Assembly: GCF_003858635.1 (NCBI RefSeq)
Contig: NZ_RQJO01000009.1
Location: forward strand, 930,001 to 994,000
DNA from: Larkinella rosea
GTDB lineage: Bacteria; Bacteroidota; Bacteroidia; Cytophagales; Spirosomataceae
Reading direction: 5' to 3'
DNA: 64,000 nucleotides
This document shows positions 52,524 to 62,523 of the stretch, in pieces. Within the stretch, counting starts at the first letter, position 1; each line of letters opens with the position of its first letter. A model generated the notes under the pieces. It was not told the origin of the DNA. It worked only from the letters and a program-made list of their open reading frames with translations, and searched no databases. The position numbers were made by a program, and so were the translations under genes.

Positions 52524-55500
52524 ATGTTCAACAAATTCATACGCCGGCCCGTATTTGCCATCGTGATTTCAATCATGATTGTCTTTATCGGGATATTGGC
52601 GATCCGACAGTTACCCATTTCCCAATTCCCGGATATTGCGCCGACTACCGTCAATATCTTTATCGCGTATCCCGGCTCGAGTGCCGACGTTCTGGTGAAA
52701 TCCACGCTGATTACGCTGGAACAGGCCATCAACGGGGTGCAGGACATGCGGTATATCGCGACGGATGCCACCAGTGCGGGGGAAGCAACCCTCCGCATTA
52801 TTTTTGAACCCGGGACCGATCCGAACGATGCCGTTATCCGGGTGAAAACGCGGGTCGACCAGGTGATGCCGCTGCTGCCCGAACTGGTTCAGCGGGAGGG
52901 GGTTATCATTACGCCCATCCAGCCTTCGATGCTGATGTACGTCAATCTCTATTCCAAGGAAAAGAGCATGGACGAAAAATTCCTGTTCAACTACGCTACC
53001 GTAAAAATGATCCCCGAAATCCAGCGGACGAGGGGCGTAGCGCGGGCGCAAATCCTGGGTAGCCGCCGGTATGCGATGCGGATCTGGCTCAACCCTGACC
53101 GCATGCGGGCCTACAACATTTCGACCGAAGACGTGATGAAGGCCGTTGGCGAGCAAAGTATCATCGGTCGGCCGGGCCGGATCGGGCAAAGCTCCGGTAT
53201 TGCCGCCCAGTCGCTGGAATATGTACTGACGTACAAAGGCCGGTACAACAAACCGGAAGAGTACGAAGACATTATTATCCGGGCAAACTCGCAGGGGGAA
53301 AGCATTCACCTGAAAGACATCGCCACGGTTGAGTTAGGCAGTGAATTTTTCGATATTTATTCAAACCTCGACGGCCATCCATCGGCGGCTATCGTGTTGC
53401 GGCAAAACTACGGCAGTAACGCCAGTGAGGTCATCGAAGAAGTTAAAAAGAAGCTTGAGGTGATGCGGGAGTCCTTTCCTCCGGGTATGGATTACCAAAT
53501 CAGCTATGACGTTTCCAAGTTCCTGGATGCGTCGATCGAGCAGGTGATTGACACGTTGCGGGATGCGTTTATCCTGGTAGCGCTGGTGGTTTTCGTGTTC
53601 CTGGGCGATTGGCGGTCTACCCTGATCCCGATCCTGGCGGTGCCGGTTTCGTTGATTGGGGCGTTTTTCGTGATACAGGCCTTCGGGCTTTCCATCAACC
53701 TGATTACGCTTTTTGCCCTTGTGTTGGCCATCGGTATTGTGGTGGATGACGCCATTGTGGTGGTGGAAGCCGTGCACGCCAAAATGGAGGAAGAGCCGGA
53801 ACTAACGCCCTATGGCGCGGTTAAAAAAGTGTTGGGCGAAATTAGCGGGGCCATTATCGCCATTACGGCCGTCATGGTGTCGGTATTCCTGCCCATCTCG
53901 TTCATGTCGGGTCCGGTGGGCACATTTTACCGGCAGTTCTCGATTACGATGGCCAGTTCCATTGTCATCTCGGCCCTGATCGCCTTGACACTGACCCCGG
54001 TTTTGTGTGCCATGCTGTTGAAGAACCACCACGGACATGCGAAGAAGAAAAACCTGCTGGACCGCGCGATCGGCAGCTTCAACCGGGGCTTTGATAAAAT
54101 GACCGGCGGATACGTCAGTCTCCTGAAGCGGATTGTGAATCGGCGCGTCGTTACGTTCCTGGTCCTGGCCGCTTTTTGCGTCGGAATTGTCTACGAGAAC
54201 CAGATTTTGCCCGCCGGTTTTATTCCAAACGAAGACCAGAGTACGATTTACGCCATCATCCAGACTCCGCCCGGTTCGACGCTCGAAAAAACCAACGAGG
54301 TTTCGCGACGGCTTCAGAAAATTTGCGAAGAAGTACCGGGAATCGAGTCGGTATCGTCGCTGGCCGGTTACGAGATCATGACGGAAGGTCGGGGGTCCAA
54401 CGCCGGTACCTGTCTGATCAACCTGAAACCCTGGTCGCAGCGCGACCACAATGTGAAGGAGATCATGGAAGAACTGGAGGTGGCATCCAAGGGCCTTGGT
54501 GCGACGGTCGAATTCTTTGAACCACCTGCCATTCCGGGCTTCGGTACGTCCGGCGGTTTTTCCATGCGTTTGCTGGATAAAACCACCGATACCGACTACC
54601 GCGAATTTGATATAATCAACAAGGATTTTATGGAGGCTTTGGGCAAACGGAAAGAACTAACCGGTTTGTTTACCTTCTTTGCCGCAAACTACCCGCAGTA
54701 CGAACTGGAAATTGATAACAAGCTGGCCATGCAAAAAGGCGTGTCGATCGGAAAAGCGATGGATAACCTCAACATCATGATCGGTAGTACGTACGAACAG
54801 GGTTTCATCAAGTTCAACCAGTTCTTCAAAGTATACGTACAGTCCGATCCCGCGTTCCGGCGGTTGCCCACCGATCTTTTGAAGCTGTTTGTTAAAAACG
54901 ATGCGGGTGAAATGGTGCCTTACTCCTCGTTCATGCGGCTGCAAAAAGGGCAGGGGCCGAACGAAATTACCCGGTTTAACCTCTACAACTCGGCAGCTAT
55001 TCAGGGACTTCCGGCCAAAGGGTATACCACAGCTGATGCGATTCAGGCCATCCGGGAAGTAGCGGCCAAGACGCTGCCCAAAGGCTACGATATTGCGTTT
55101 GAAGGTCTTTCCTACGACGAATCGATCCGGGGCAATGAGTCGCTGTACGTGTTCCTGGTGGTGGTAGCCTTCGTTTACCTGGTGCTGGCGGCCCAGTACG
55201 AAAGTTTCATTATTCCGCTGGCGGTTCTTTTCTCGCTGCCGGTCGGGATCTTCGGATCGTTTCTGCTGCTGAAACTGATGGGCCTTGAGAACAACATCTA
55301 CGCCCAGATCGGGCTCATCATGCTGGTCGGTCTGTTGGGTAAAAACGCCGTATTGATCGTCGAGTTTGCGGTGCAGAAGCGCCAGCAGGGCGACACCATT
55401 CTGAACGCAGCCATTGAGGGAGCCAAGGTTCGTTTCCGCCCGATCCTGATGACGTCCTTCGCCTTTGTGGCCGGTCTAATTCCGTTGATCGTCGCCAAGG

Positions 55501-55730
55501 GCGCCGGAGCAATTGGTAACCGAACCATCGGTGCGTCGGCCATGGGCGGCATGCTTTTCGGAACCATTTTCGGGGTCATTATCATCCCGGGCCTGTACTA
55601 TATATTTGGCAAATTGGCCGATGGAAGGAAGCTGATCAAGGGTGAAGAAGATGATTCTTTAACCGACAATCTGGTCCATTCAGTAGACAGTTTTTCCCAA
55701 TTTGAAGAAAGTGAGATCAATGAGAAATAA
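52524..55730 (+). CDS. RND-type (HAE1) efflux pump inner-membrane subunit
   Basis: 1068 residues. N-terminus MFNKFIRRPVFAIVISIMIV as in AcrB/MexB-type pumps; transmembrane helices around 12-30, 340-560 and 885-1040. Motifs: GIVVDDAIVVVEAVHAKMEE (helix four with Asp407/408-type proton-relay acids), SVFLPISFMSGPVGTFYRQF and the C-terminal GLLGKNAVLIVEFAVQKRQQ with a conserved Lys. The two large periplasmic loops for drug binding are of full length. Exports drugs, detergents or bile-like compounds using the proton gradient. Overlaps the outer-membrane subunit start by 11 bases. Confidence 0.97.
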   Translation: MFNKFIRRPVFAIVISIMIVFIGILAIRQLPISQFPDIAPTTVNIFIAYPGSSADVLVKSTLITLEQAINGVQDMRYIATDATSAGEATLRIIFEPGTDPNDAVIRVKTRVDQVMPLLPELVQREGVIITPIQPSMLMYVNLYSKEKSMDEKFLFNYATVKMIPEIQRTRGVARAQILGSRRYAMRIWLNPDRMRAYNISTEDVMKAVGEQSIIGRPGRIGQSSGIAAQSLEYVLTYKGRYNKPEEYEDIIIRANSQGESIHLKDIATVELGSEFFDIYSNLDGHPSAAIVLRQNYGSNASEVIEEVKKKLEVMRESFPPGMDYQISYDVSKFLDASIEQVIDTLRDAFILVALVVFVFLGDWRSTLIPILAVPVSLIGAFFVIQAFGLSINLITLFALVLAIGIVVDDAIVVVEAVHAKMEEEPELTPYGAVKKVLGEISGAIIAITAVMVSVFLPISFMSGPVGTFYRQFSITMASSIVISALIALTLTPVLCAMLLKNHHGHAKKKNLLDRAIGSFNRGFDKMTGGYVSLLKRIVNRRVVTFLVLAAFCVGIVYENQILPAGFIPNEDQSTIYAIIQTPPGSTLEKTNEVSRRLQKICEEVPGIESVSSLAGYEIMTEGRGSNAGTCLINLKPWSQRDHNVKEIMEELEVASKGLGATVEFFEPPAIPGFGTSGGFSMRLLDKTTDTDYREFDIINKDFMEALGKRKELTGLFTFFAANYPQYELEIDNKLAMQKGVSIGKAMDNLNIMIGSTYEQGFIKFNQFFKVYVQSDPAFRRLPTDLLKLFVKNDAGEMVPYSSFMRLQKGQGPNEITRFNLYNSAAIQGLPAKGYTTADAIQAIREVAAKTLPKGYDIAFEGLSYDESIRGNESLYVFLVVVAFVYLVLAAQYESFIIPLAVLFSLPVGIFGSFLLLKLMGLENNIYAQIGLIMLVGLLGKNAVLIVEFAVQKRQQGDTILNAAIEGAKVRFRPILMTSFAFVAGLIPLIVAKGAGAIGNRTIGASAMGGMLFGTIFGVIIIPGLYYIFGKLADGRKLIKGEEDDSLTDNLVHSVDSFSQFEESEINEK

Positions 55731-57156
55731 TAGAATATGGAACGGGCTGGGCGTATTGGCGCTCATCACCGGACTCAATGCGGCTTGTACGGTTCCCCGC
55801 CTGGTTTCGAAAACGGAGAACAAAGCGGTGCCTGCAAGCTTTAACGGCTCGCAGGACACGACGAATTCGGCCCAAACCAAATGGCGGGATTACTTCACCG
55901 ACCCCAATCTGGCGGCCCTGATCGACAGCGCCTTGTACAACAACCAGGAACTGAACATCACGCTCCAGGAAATTCAGATCTCCAATAACGAAATCCTGGC
56001 CCGCAAAGGGGAATACCTGCCGTTTGTGACGGTGGGTGGTGGAAGTGGTGTTGAAAAGGTTTCCCGCTACACCAGTCAGGGAGCGGCCGATGCGGTGACC
56101 GACATCAAACCGGGAAAAGCCACGCCGGATGTGTTACCGAACACCTATGTTGGCGCCTTTGCGAGCTGGGAAGTCGATATCTGGCACAAGCTGCGCAATG
56201 CGAAGAAGTCCGCCGTGATGAACTACATGGCTTCCATTGAAGGCCGGAACTTTCAGGTGACGAACCTGGTCTCTGAAATCGCGAATTCGTATTACGAACT
56301 GATGGCGCTGGATAACCAGCTGGTAATCATCCGGCGGAACATCGATATCCTGACGAATGCGCTTTCGATTATCCGGCAGCAGAAAGAAGCGGCCAAGGTG
56401 ACGGAACTGGCCGTTCGCCGGTTTGAAGCCGAAGTTTACAAAACGCAGAGCCTTCAGTTCGAGATTCAGCAAAAGATTGTCGAAACCGAAAACCGGATTA
56501 ACTTTCTGGTCGGGCGTTTTCCGCAACGGGTTCAACGGGATTCCCAGAATTTCGGCACCCTGGTTCCGGCAAAAATTTACGCGGGGGTTCCGTCGCAATT
56601 GCTGGAAAACCGGCCGGATGTCCGGCAGGTCGAACGGCAACTGGCCGCCAGTAAAATCGACGTTACGGTGGCCCGGGCCAATTTTTATCCCTCCCTGCAC
56701 CTTTCCGCTTCGGTGGGGCTGATGGCATTCAACCCGATCTTCCTGTTCAATGCACCCGAATCATTGATCGCGTCGCTGATTGGCGACATGGTTGGTCCGG
56801 TTATCAACAAGAATGCCATTACGGCGATGTACAGAAGTGCGAATGCGAAGCAGATTCAGGCCGTTTACAATTACGAGCGCACGGTTTTAAATGCGTACAT
56901 CGAAGTGGTCAACCAGTTGTCTAACATGGACAATCTGGAAAAAAAGTACAACACGAAAAACAACCAGGTGGAAGCTCTGACCCAGTCCACCAACATTGCG
57001 CTCAAGTTGTTCACCTCCGCCCGGGCCGATTACATGGAAGTGCTGCTCACCCAGCGCGATGTGCTGGAATCCCGGATGGAGTTGATCGAAACCCGCATGC
57101 AGCAAATGAATGCCCAGGTCAATGCTTACCGGGCGCTGGGGGGCGGATGGCAGTAA
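55720..57156 (+). CDS. TolC/NodT-family outer-membrane efflux lipoprotein
   Basis: 478 residues from the ATG at 55720, overlapping the pump gene; lipobox LNAAC with Cys23. Two homologous outer-membrane-factor repeats: WRDYFTDPNLAALIDSALYN, then EWEVDIWHKLRNAKKSAVMN-like helical hairpins, ENRPDVRQVERQLAASKIDV and a second copy near residues 380-470 (NYERTVLNAYIEVVNQLSNM). It forms the trimeric outer-membrane channel for the adaptor and pump. A strong terminator follows at 57249, so the operon ends here. Confidence 0.96.
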   Translation: MRNNRIWNGLGVLALITGLNAACTVPRLVSKTENKAVPASFNGSQDTTNSAQTKWRDYFTDPNLAALIDSALYNNQELNITLQEIQISNNEILARKGEYLPFVTVGGGSGVEKVSRYTSQGAADAVTDIKPGKATPDVLPNTYVGAFASWEVDIWHKLRNAKKSAVMNYMASIEGRNFQVTNLVSEIANSYYELMALDNQLVIIRRNIDILTNALSIIRQQKEAAKVTELAVRRFEAEVYKTQSLQFEIQQKIVETENRINFLVGRFPQRVQRDSQNFGTLVPAKIYAGVPSQLLENRPDVRQVERQLAASKIDVTVARANFYPSLHLSASVGLMAFNPIFLFNAPESLIASLIGDMVGPVINKNAITAMYRSANAKQIQAVYNYERTVLNAYIEVVNQLSNMDNLEKKYNTKNNQVEALTQSTNIALKLFTSARADYMEVLLTQRDVLESRMELIETRMQQMNAQVNAYRALGGGWQ

Positions 57157-57248
57157 GAATGCTGGCCGTAAACCGCTCTCTTCGGAAATTCGTTGCTTTT
57201 TTTAATACTTAGAGTTGAAGTAACCCCTGGTCCAGTTTGCATAGGTAG

Positions 57249-57290
57249 CCGCCAATCCCACAGGTGTTTTTGGGGGATTGGCGGTTTTTT
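57249..57290 (+). terminator. rho-independent terminator of efflux operon
   Basis: 11-bp stem CCGCCAATCCC / GGGATTGGCGG with a 14-base loop and following T-run (TTTTTTA). It also lies at the 3' end of the convergent heparinase-like gene. Confidence 0.9.
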
Positions 57291-59166
57291 ATTTTACCCA
57301 CTTCTCCAGCGGCTGTACTTTCGGCCGGGCGGTTTTCTCCGCTTTTTCAGGAATCAGCAAAACCGTCAGGGCGGTTTTTGAATTGGCGGGAGCCTTTACT
57401 TCAAAACCCACCCGAATCGTGCCGGGATTGGCGGCATCGTAATCGTGGGGTGGTTCGGTCGACCAGGTTTGCAGCGTGACTTTGGCCGGTTCCTGCACTT
57501 CCAGAATCAGCTTTTTACCGTCTTTGGTGAGTTCTGCTTTGTTTTTTCCAAGCAGTTTGACGTCGGCAGGGGTTAGCATGGTCCAGCGGACCGTGGTTTC
57601 GGCGGGGGCGGTTTCCAACTCATCCCGAACCACCACGTACGCTTTGTTAACCAGCGCAACGCCCCGGACAGCTTTCAACACCGATTGGTTATAAATGGGC
57701 GTCAGATCCGCAATGGCGTTCATGAATACCGGCGTTTTCGAGGATGAGGTCATCCGGGCGTCTCCTTCAACTTGCTGCATTTTGTTGTTGATCGTCAGGG
57801 TATTATGAACAAAATTGTTGTACCGGAAAACCTGCCAGCGTTGCGAATCCTGTTTTTTGTTCCATAAATCGACGCCTTTTGATTCCAGCGACTCGTAGTC
57901 CTGCATCCCAAAATCCATCGCCCAGCGAACCCCATCTGCGTCCATCACAAACGAACCGGCGTCCATGTGGGCGTGATTCATCGACGGACTACCGCCCTTG
58001 AATCCCAGGAAAATAGCCGCCGGATCGGTCCAGGACGAGCGCATCAGCGCCACCGGCGTTTTACCGGCTCCGGTCCACATCAATTCTTTCGGTTCTTTCA
58101 CGGACGAAACGCCCACGCCGGCGCTCCAGAGCATTACCGACGGCAGCAGCCGGTCTTTCACAAACCGGTTGGCGCCGTCGTTCATCAAATGACTTCGCTC
58201 CACCCACAGCAACGACGGATCTTTCAGTTTGTTGGCAAACCAGAACATGGACGACTCCAGACCACCCGCCAGACCCGAATCCGAATAATTGAAGGCGTTG
58301 CCCGTAGGACCGGTCATGTTTTCCAGGTAAGCAGCGGTTTTCAGAAAACCGGGTTGGGCCGATAAGCCATAATCACTGCCGAAAGCTTTTTCCAGCGCAC
58401 TGATCAGCATAACGTTGAAGCTGGTGCCGTAGCCCCAGTAACTGTATCCTTCGGGATACGCGCCGTCGGGATTGTAATCGTTCATCGGCAAAGCCACCGA
58501 ACTGATGGAGCGGTTGATGATGCGTTTGGCCAGTTCCGGTTGATCTTCAAAAATGGCGAGCGCCCCGTAGGCCATTCCGGCATTGCAAACCTGATTCCAG
58601 TTGTTGGTCACTTTCAGCCAGCTGTTGTATTTTTCATTCAGGGAAGGTTCGATTCCTTTTTTCAGGATGGCGGTTTTGATCTGATTCCGGGCCGATTCGG
58701 ACAACCCGTGATACAGCCAGTCGTAGCCAATGGCCACCGCCATCGTCATTTCACCCACGTCCAGAAAATGCGACGGGTTCCAGTCACTGAACGCCGAAAT
58801 GGCCAGCAACTCTTTCTCGGCGCGCCGGAGGTAATTTTCCTGCTGGGTCATTCGCCAGGCATAGGCCAGAAAGAAAATCCGGCGCAAGCCCTCCCGCGAT
58901 TTTCCCAGCAACCGCCGTCCAATCTGAATCCGTTCGATGGGCGGGACGTCCATCAGCGCGTCGCACTCGGCCAGGATAATCCCGTGCATTTTCTCCCAGG
59001 TTTTGTCCAACCCAACCGTGCGCTTGATCGCATCCTCTTCTCCCTTCAGCAGCAGAATGCGCGGGTGGTTGGGCAGTGAGACCTGGGTGCCAATGTGGTC
59101 GGTCTGCGCCCGGGCCGAGGTGAACACCGGCAACAGAGCAACCAGGAACTTCAGGACGGTTTTCAT
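57289..59166 (-). CDS. secreted heparinase II/III-like polysaccharide lyase
   Basis: 625 residues from the ATG at 59166, signal peptide MKTVLKFLVALLPVFTSARA. N-terminal (alpha/alpha) toroid: LPNHPRILLLKGEEDAIKRT, AVAIGYDWLYHGLSESARNQ, NNWNQVCNAGMAYGALAIFE and AYPEGYSYWGYGTSFNVMLI, where Tyr residues form the lyase site. The C-terminal beta-sandwich has the heparinase II/III signature SPSMNHAHMDAGSFVMDADG with a metal/catalytic His and a final YNNFVHNTLTINNKMQQVEG. It probably cleaves uronate-containing polysaccharides by beta-elimination. Divergent from a Gfo/Idh-Tat pair 200 bases away. Confidence 0.88.
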   Translation of the reverse strand: MKTVLKFLVALLPVFTSARAQTDHIGTQVSLPNHPRILLLKGEEDAIKRTVGLDKTWEKMHGIILAECDALMDVPPIERIQIGRRLLGKSREGLRRIFFLAYAWRMTQQENYLRRAEKELLAISAFSDWNPSHFLDVGEMTMAVAIGYDWLYHGLSESARNQIKTAILKKGIEPSLNEKYNSWLKVTNNWNQVCNAGMAYGALAIFEDQPELAKRIINRSISSVALPMNDYNPDGAYPEGYSYWGYGTSFNVMLISALEKAFGSDYGLSAQPGFLKTAAYLENMTGPTGNAFNYSDSGLAGGLESSMFWFANKLKDPSLLWVERSHLMNDGANRFVKDRLLPSVMLWSAGVGVSSVKEPKELMWTGAGKTPVALMRSSWTDPAAIFLGFKGGSPSMNHAHMDAGSFVMDADGVRWAMDFGMQDYESLESKGVDLWNKKQDSQRWQVFRYNNFVHNTLTINNKMQQVEGDARMTSSSKTPVFMNAIADLTPIYNQSVLKAVRGVALVNKAYVVVRDELETAPAETTVRWTMLTPADVKLLGKNKAELTKDGKKLILEVQEPAKVTLQTWSTEPPHDYDAANPGTIRVGFEVKAPANSKTALTVLLIPEKAEKTARPKVQPLEKWVK

Positions 59167-59364
59167 AATAAGTAGAATTAGGAATAGGTTTGTTTTTAGT
59201 AGCATAAACCGGTTTTTAGGCGGAGTCTACCCGTTAAAATGGCCCGGTTTTCAAAAGATATTTTTACGAAGTTGGTAGTTTTTTAAAGTTTACTACCTTT
59301 ATGTAAATTGTACATAATAACAAATTTATAACCCCGGCGTCTACCGTCCGAAACCTTCAATTAA

Positions 59365-60735
59365 ATGGATCTTTTTAACATGAACCGCCGTCGTTTTCTG
59401 CAGGGCGCTACGGCATCACTCGCGCTTTCTACGCTGGGTGCCTACGGAATGGATGGTCTCCATCAGGGAAAAACCTGGCGCGTTGCCCTGATCGGAACCG
59501 GCTGGTATGGTAAAAGTGACTTGTTCCGACTGATTCAGGTAGCTCCCGTTGAAGTCATTGCCCTCTGCGATGTTGACAAAAATCAACTGGATGCAGCGGC
59601 CAAACTCGTCAGTCAGCGTCAGAAATCCGGCAAAACGCCCAAACTTTATGGTGATTACCGGAAACTGCTCGCCGAAAACCAACTGGATATTGTCCTGATC
59701 GGAACGCCGGACCACTGGCATGCCTTGCAGGCAATTGATGCCGTAAAAGCCGGTGCAAACGTATACGTACAAAAACCGATCAGCGTCGATGTTATGGAAG
59801 GGGAAGCGATGGTAGCGGCTGCCCGGAAATATAAAAAAGTAGTGCAGGTAGGCACCCAGCGCAAAAGCACCCCTCACCTGATAGAAGCCAAAAAGAACAT
59901 TGTTGATGCGGGATTATTAGGTAAAATATCGCACGTTGATATGTGCTGCCACATTCACATGCGGGCGAATGGCAATCCGCCAACGCAGGCTGTTCCGGAT
60001 TTTCTGGACTACGAAATGTGGACCGGCCCGGCTCCGCTGCGCCCTTACGACGGATTGCCCCACATTCGCTGGTGGCGGACTTTCAAAGAGTACGGCAACG
60101 GCATCATGGGCGACATGTGTATTCACATGTTCGACACGGTTCGCTGGATGCTGAAACTCGGCTGGCCAACCCGCATTAGCTCGGAAGGCGGTATTTACGT
60201 GCAGAAAGAAGGAAAATCCAATATTCCCGATACCCAGTCGGCGGTTTTTGAATATCCCGAACTGAACTGCGTCTGGTCGCAGCGGAGCTGGGGAACGCCG
60301 ACTAATCCGGATTATCCTTGGTCGTTTACATTGTACGGCGAAAAAGGCACCTTGTGGGCCAGCACCATGCAGTACGACTTTATTCCGCAGGATAAAAACG
60401 GAAAGAAAATTCACAAAGACGTCATCTACGAAAAAGAGAAATACCCCGAAGATCTGACCGAAGAGCGCATCGAGTTGAACGCAGCTCCGGCCACCCGTCT
60501 GCACATGCTTGACTTCCTGGCGGCCATTGAAAAAAACAGTCGTCCGGTAGCCGATATCGAAGAAGGGCACATTTCAACCGCAAGCTGTATTCTGGCCAAT
60601 ATTTCCATGCAAGTTGGGCGGCCGGTTGTGTATGACCCCGTGAAACGGGAAGTCGTCGGCGACCGCGAAGCCACCGGCCTGCTGATGCGCCCGTACCGCA
60701 AACCGTGGACACACCCTGATCCGAAGAAAGTATAG
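59365..60735 (+). CDS. Tat-exported Gfo/Idh/MocA-family oxidoreductase
   Basis: 456 residues; starts MDLFNMNRRRFLQGATASLA, a twin-arginine signal (a start at the internal ATG 59380 is equally possible). Rossmann motif VALIGTGWYGKSDL near 40-53; family Lys137 in VYVQKPISVDVMEGEAM; C-terminal half with GNGIMGDMCIHMFDTVRWML carrying the conserved Asp and His. It oxidises or isomerises a sugar-like hydroxyl with bound NAD(P). The next gene starts directly after its stop (60735/60736), so they are one operon. A DUF1080 gene (62524) sits at the end of this cluster; Gfo/Idh plus DUF1080 is the pairing proposed for glycoside 3-oxidation pathways. Confidence 0.93.
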   Translation: MDLFNMNRRRFLQGATASLALSTLGAYGMDGLHQGKTWRVALIGTGWYGKSDLFRLIQVAPVEVIALCDVDKNQLDAAAKLVSQRQKSGKTPKLYGDYRKLLAENQLDIVLIGTPDHWHALQAIDAVKAGANVYVQKPISVDVMEGEAMVAAARKYKKVVQVGTQRKSTPHLIEAKKNIVDAGLLGKISHVDMCCHIHMRANGNPPTQAVPDFLDYEMWTGPAPLRPYDGLPHIRWWRTFKEYGNGIMGDMCIHMFDTVRWMLKLGWPTRISSEGGIYVQKEGKSNIPDTQSAVFEYPELNCVWSQRSWGTPTNPDYPWSFTLYGEKGTLWASTMQYDFIPQDKNGKKIHKDVIYEKEKYPEDLTEERIELNAAPATRLHMLDFLAAIEKNSRPVADIEEGHISTASCILANISMQVGRPVVYDPVKREVVGDREATGLLMRPYRKPWTHPDPKKV

Positions 60736-62451
60736 ATGGATCGGAGAACATTTGTACGCATTGGAACGGCTTCGCTGTGCAGTCTGCCCGTTCTGACCAC
60801 TGCCAGTTGGGCCCGTTCTTTCGCCATTCCCGCCGAAACAAAACCCGGCTGGCTGCTCGAAGTAATTAAGGCGAATGATCAGCAGATCGATCAGATCCGG
60901 GCGCACCGGGTCAAAGAGTCCGGTAATCCGGCATTTGGGGGCTTCAAGGATGGCGAAGATATTCCAAATCCGCAATCCACCGCCGATTTTGTCCGGCGTT
61001 GCTGTTGCGCTATTTCCTGCCCGGAATCCACGTTTTACCGCTCGAAAGAACTCCTGACCGAAACCGGTCAGGCGGTTCAGTACCTGCTCAAAGTTCAGCA
61101 CGCCGACGGTACCATCGATTTGCCCGCTACGAATTTCCATTCAACGCCCGATACCGGTTTCATTGTCAAGCGCTTAACGACCGCTTATTCGTTGTTGAAC
61201 CGTTCCGGCGCACCGGGGATGGAAACGGTTTTGCTGCCGTTGAAAACGTTTTTGCAACGGGCAGGGGAGGCCCTGACCGTCGGTGGTATTCACACGCCCA
61301 ACCACCGCTGGGTGGTGTCGGCGGCTTTGACCAAACTGAATGCGCTCTGGCCCGACCCCCGTTACGTCAAACGCATCGAGCAATGGCTGGGCGAACACAT
61401 CGACCTGGACGAGGACGGGCAGTTTAACGAACGCAGCACGTTGATTTATTCGCCCCTGACCGACCGCCTGCTGATCACGATTGCGAAAGGAATGAACAAG
61501 CCGGAACTGTTCGACTATGTTCGGAAAAATCTGGCGATGACGCTCTATTACATTCACCCGAACGGGGAAGTGGTTTCGGATGCTTCAGGAAGGCAGGACA
61601 AAGCGCTGGTCGGGACACTGGAAGGCTATTATTATCCGGCGCGGTTTATGGCGTTGCGGGATAAAAACGGGGAACTGGCCGCGCTGGCCCGCCAAATCGA
61701 GAAAACCGTGCTGCTGAAAGGTGTCTATTTTCTCGACTATTTTCTGGATGACCCGGCTTTCTGGAACGAATTGCCGCCTGACAAACCGCTGCCCACGAAT
61801 TACGTGAAACCCTTCCCACATTCGGGACTGGTCCGGATTCGGCGGGGGAACTGGGATAGCACGATTTTAAAAACCAACCCGGTTTTTATGACGTTTTCGA
61901 AAGGCGAAGCGGTTTTGCAGGGCCTGCGGTTTTCGGCTTCCTTTTTCGGAAAAGGCCAGTTCCAAACCGAAAACATTGAGAAGCAGGGCGACAGCTGGGT
62001 ATTGACACAATCGTTAAAAGGCCCTTATTACCAGCCGGTTGCCAAAAATGAAATCGACCCGGACGGCAATTGGGAAAAAATGCCCCACGCCAAACGGAAG
62101 CAATCCGACATACAGGCATACGAAGCGAAAGTGACAGTTCGGGAAACCAGCAATGGGATGGAGGCTCAAATCCAGATTACCGGCACCGAGAATATCCCGG
62201 TTTCCGTCGAGCTGATCTTCCGGGCGGGCGGTACGCTGGCCGGCGTGACGAAGCATCCGACCCGCGCCAATGCCCATTTGTTGAGTGGCGAATCCGGTTC
62301 ATATACAGTTGGAAAGGACACGATTACGTTTGGTCCCGGAAAAGCCCTGCACAAAAATGTGGTGTTGCGGGGCGCTTTGCCACCGATGGATGCTCCGACG
62401 GTTTACCTGACCGGTTTTACACCCTTTCAGCATACCATCAAACTTTCGTAG
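60736..62451 (+). CDS. Tat-exported protein of unknown function
   Basis: 571 residues. MDRRTFVRIGTASLCSLPVL carries a twin-arginine signal, so the protein is folded before export and may hold a cofactor or metal. The N-terminal ~330 residues look mostly alpha-helical (AVQYLLKVQHADGTIDLPAT, AYSLLNRSGAPGMETVLLPL, KRIEQWLGEHIDLDEDGQFN), like an (alpha/alpha) toroid of lyases or glycosidases. The C-terminal ~240 residues are beta-rich (RIRRGNWDSTILKTNPVFMT, VTVRETSNGMEAQIQITGTE). That is the architecture of heparinase or alginate-lyase families, but no known family signature is visible. Co-transcribed with the Gfo/Idh gene, it is a good candidate for a new carbohydrate-active enzyme. Confidence 0.8.
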   Translation: MDRRTFVRIGTASLCSLPVLTTASWARSFAIPAETKPGWLLEVIKANDQQIDQIRAHRVKESGNPAFGGFKDGEDIPNPQSTADFVRRCCCAISCPESTFYRSKELLTETGQAVQYLLKVQHADGTIDLPATNFHSTPDTGFIVKRLTTAYSLLNRSGAPGMETVLLPLKTFLQRAGEALTVGGIHTPNHRWVVSAALTKLNALWPDPRYVKRIEQWLGEHIDLDEDGQFNERSTLIYSPLTDRLLITIAKGMNKPELFDYVRKNLAMTLYYIHPNGEVVSDASGRQDKALVGTLEGYYYPARFMALRDKNGELAALARQIEKTVLLKGVYFLDYFLDDPAFWNELPPDKPLPTNYVKPFPHSGLVRIRRGNWDSTILKTNPVFMTFSKGEAVLQGLRFSASFFGKGQFQTENIEKQGDSWVLTQSLKGPYYQPVAKNEIDPDGNWEKMPHAKRKQSDIQAYEAKVTVRETSNGMEAQIQITGTENIPVSVELIFRAGGTLAGVTKHPTRANAHLLSGESGSYTVGKDTITFGPGKALHKNVVLRGALPPMDAPTVYLTGFTPFQHTIKLS

Positions 62452-62459
62452 CTGACCCT

Positions 62460-62519
62460 ATTCCACAAAAAAGCCGGAAAACCATCACTTACTACGGTTT
62501 TCCGGCTTTTTTGTGGAAT
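62460..62519. terminator. bidirectional terminator, 24-bp stem
   Basis: Arms 62460-62483 (ATTCCACAAAAAAGCCGGAA onward) and 62496-62519 are perfect complements, with a 12-base loop, and A-/T-runs inside the stem. It lies between convergent genes and can end both transcripts. Confidence 0.93.
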
Positions 62520-62523
62520 CATT

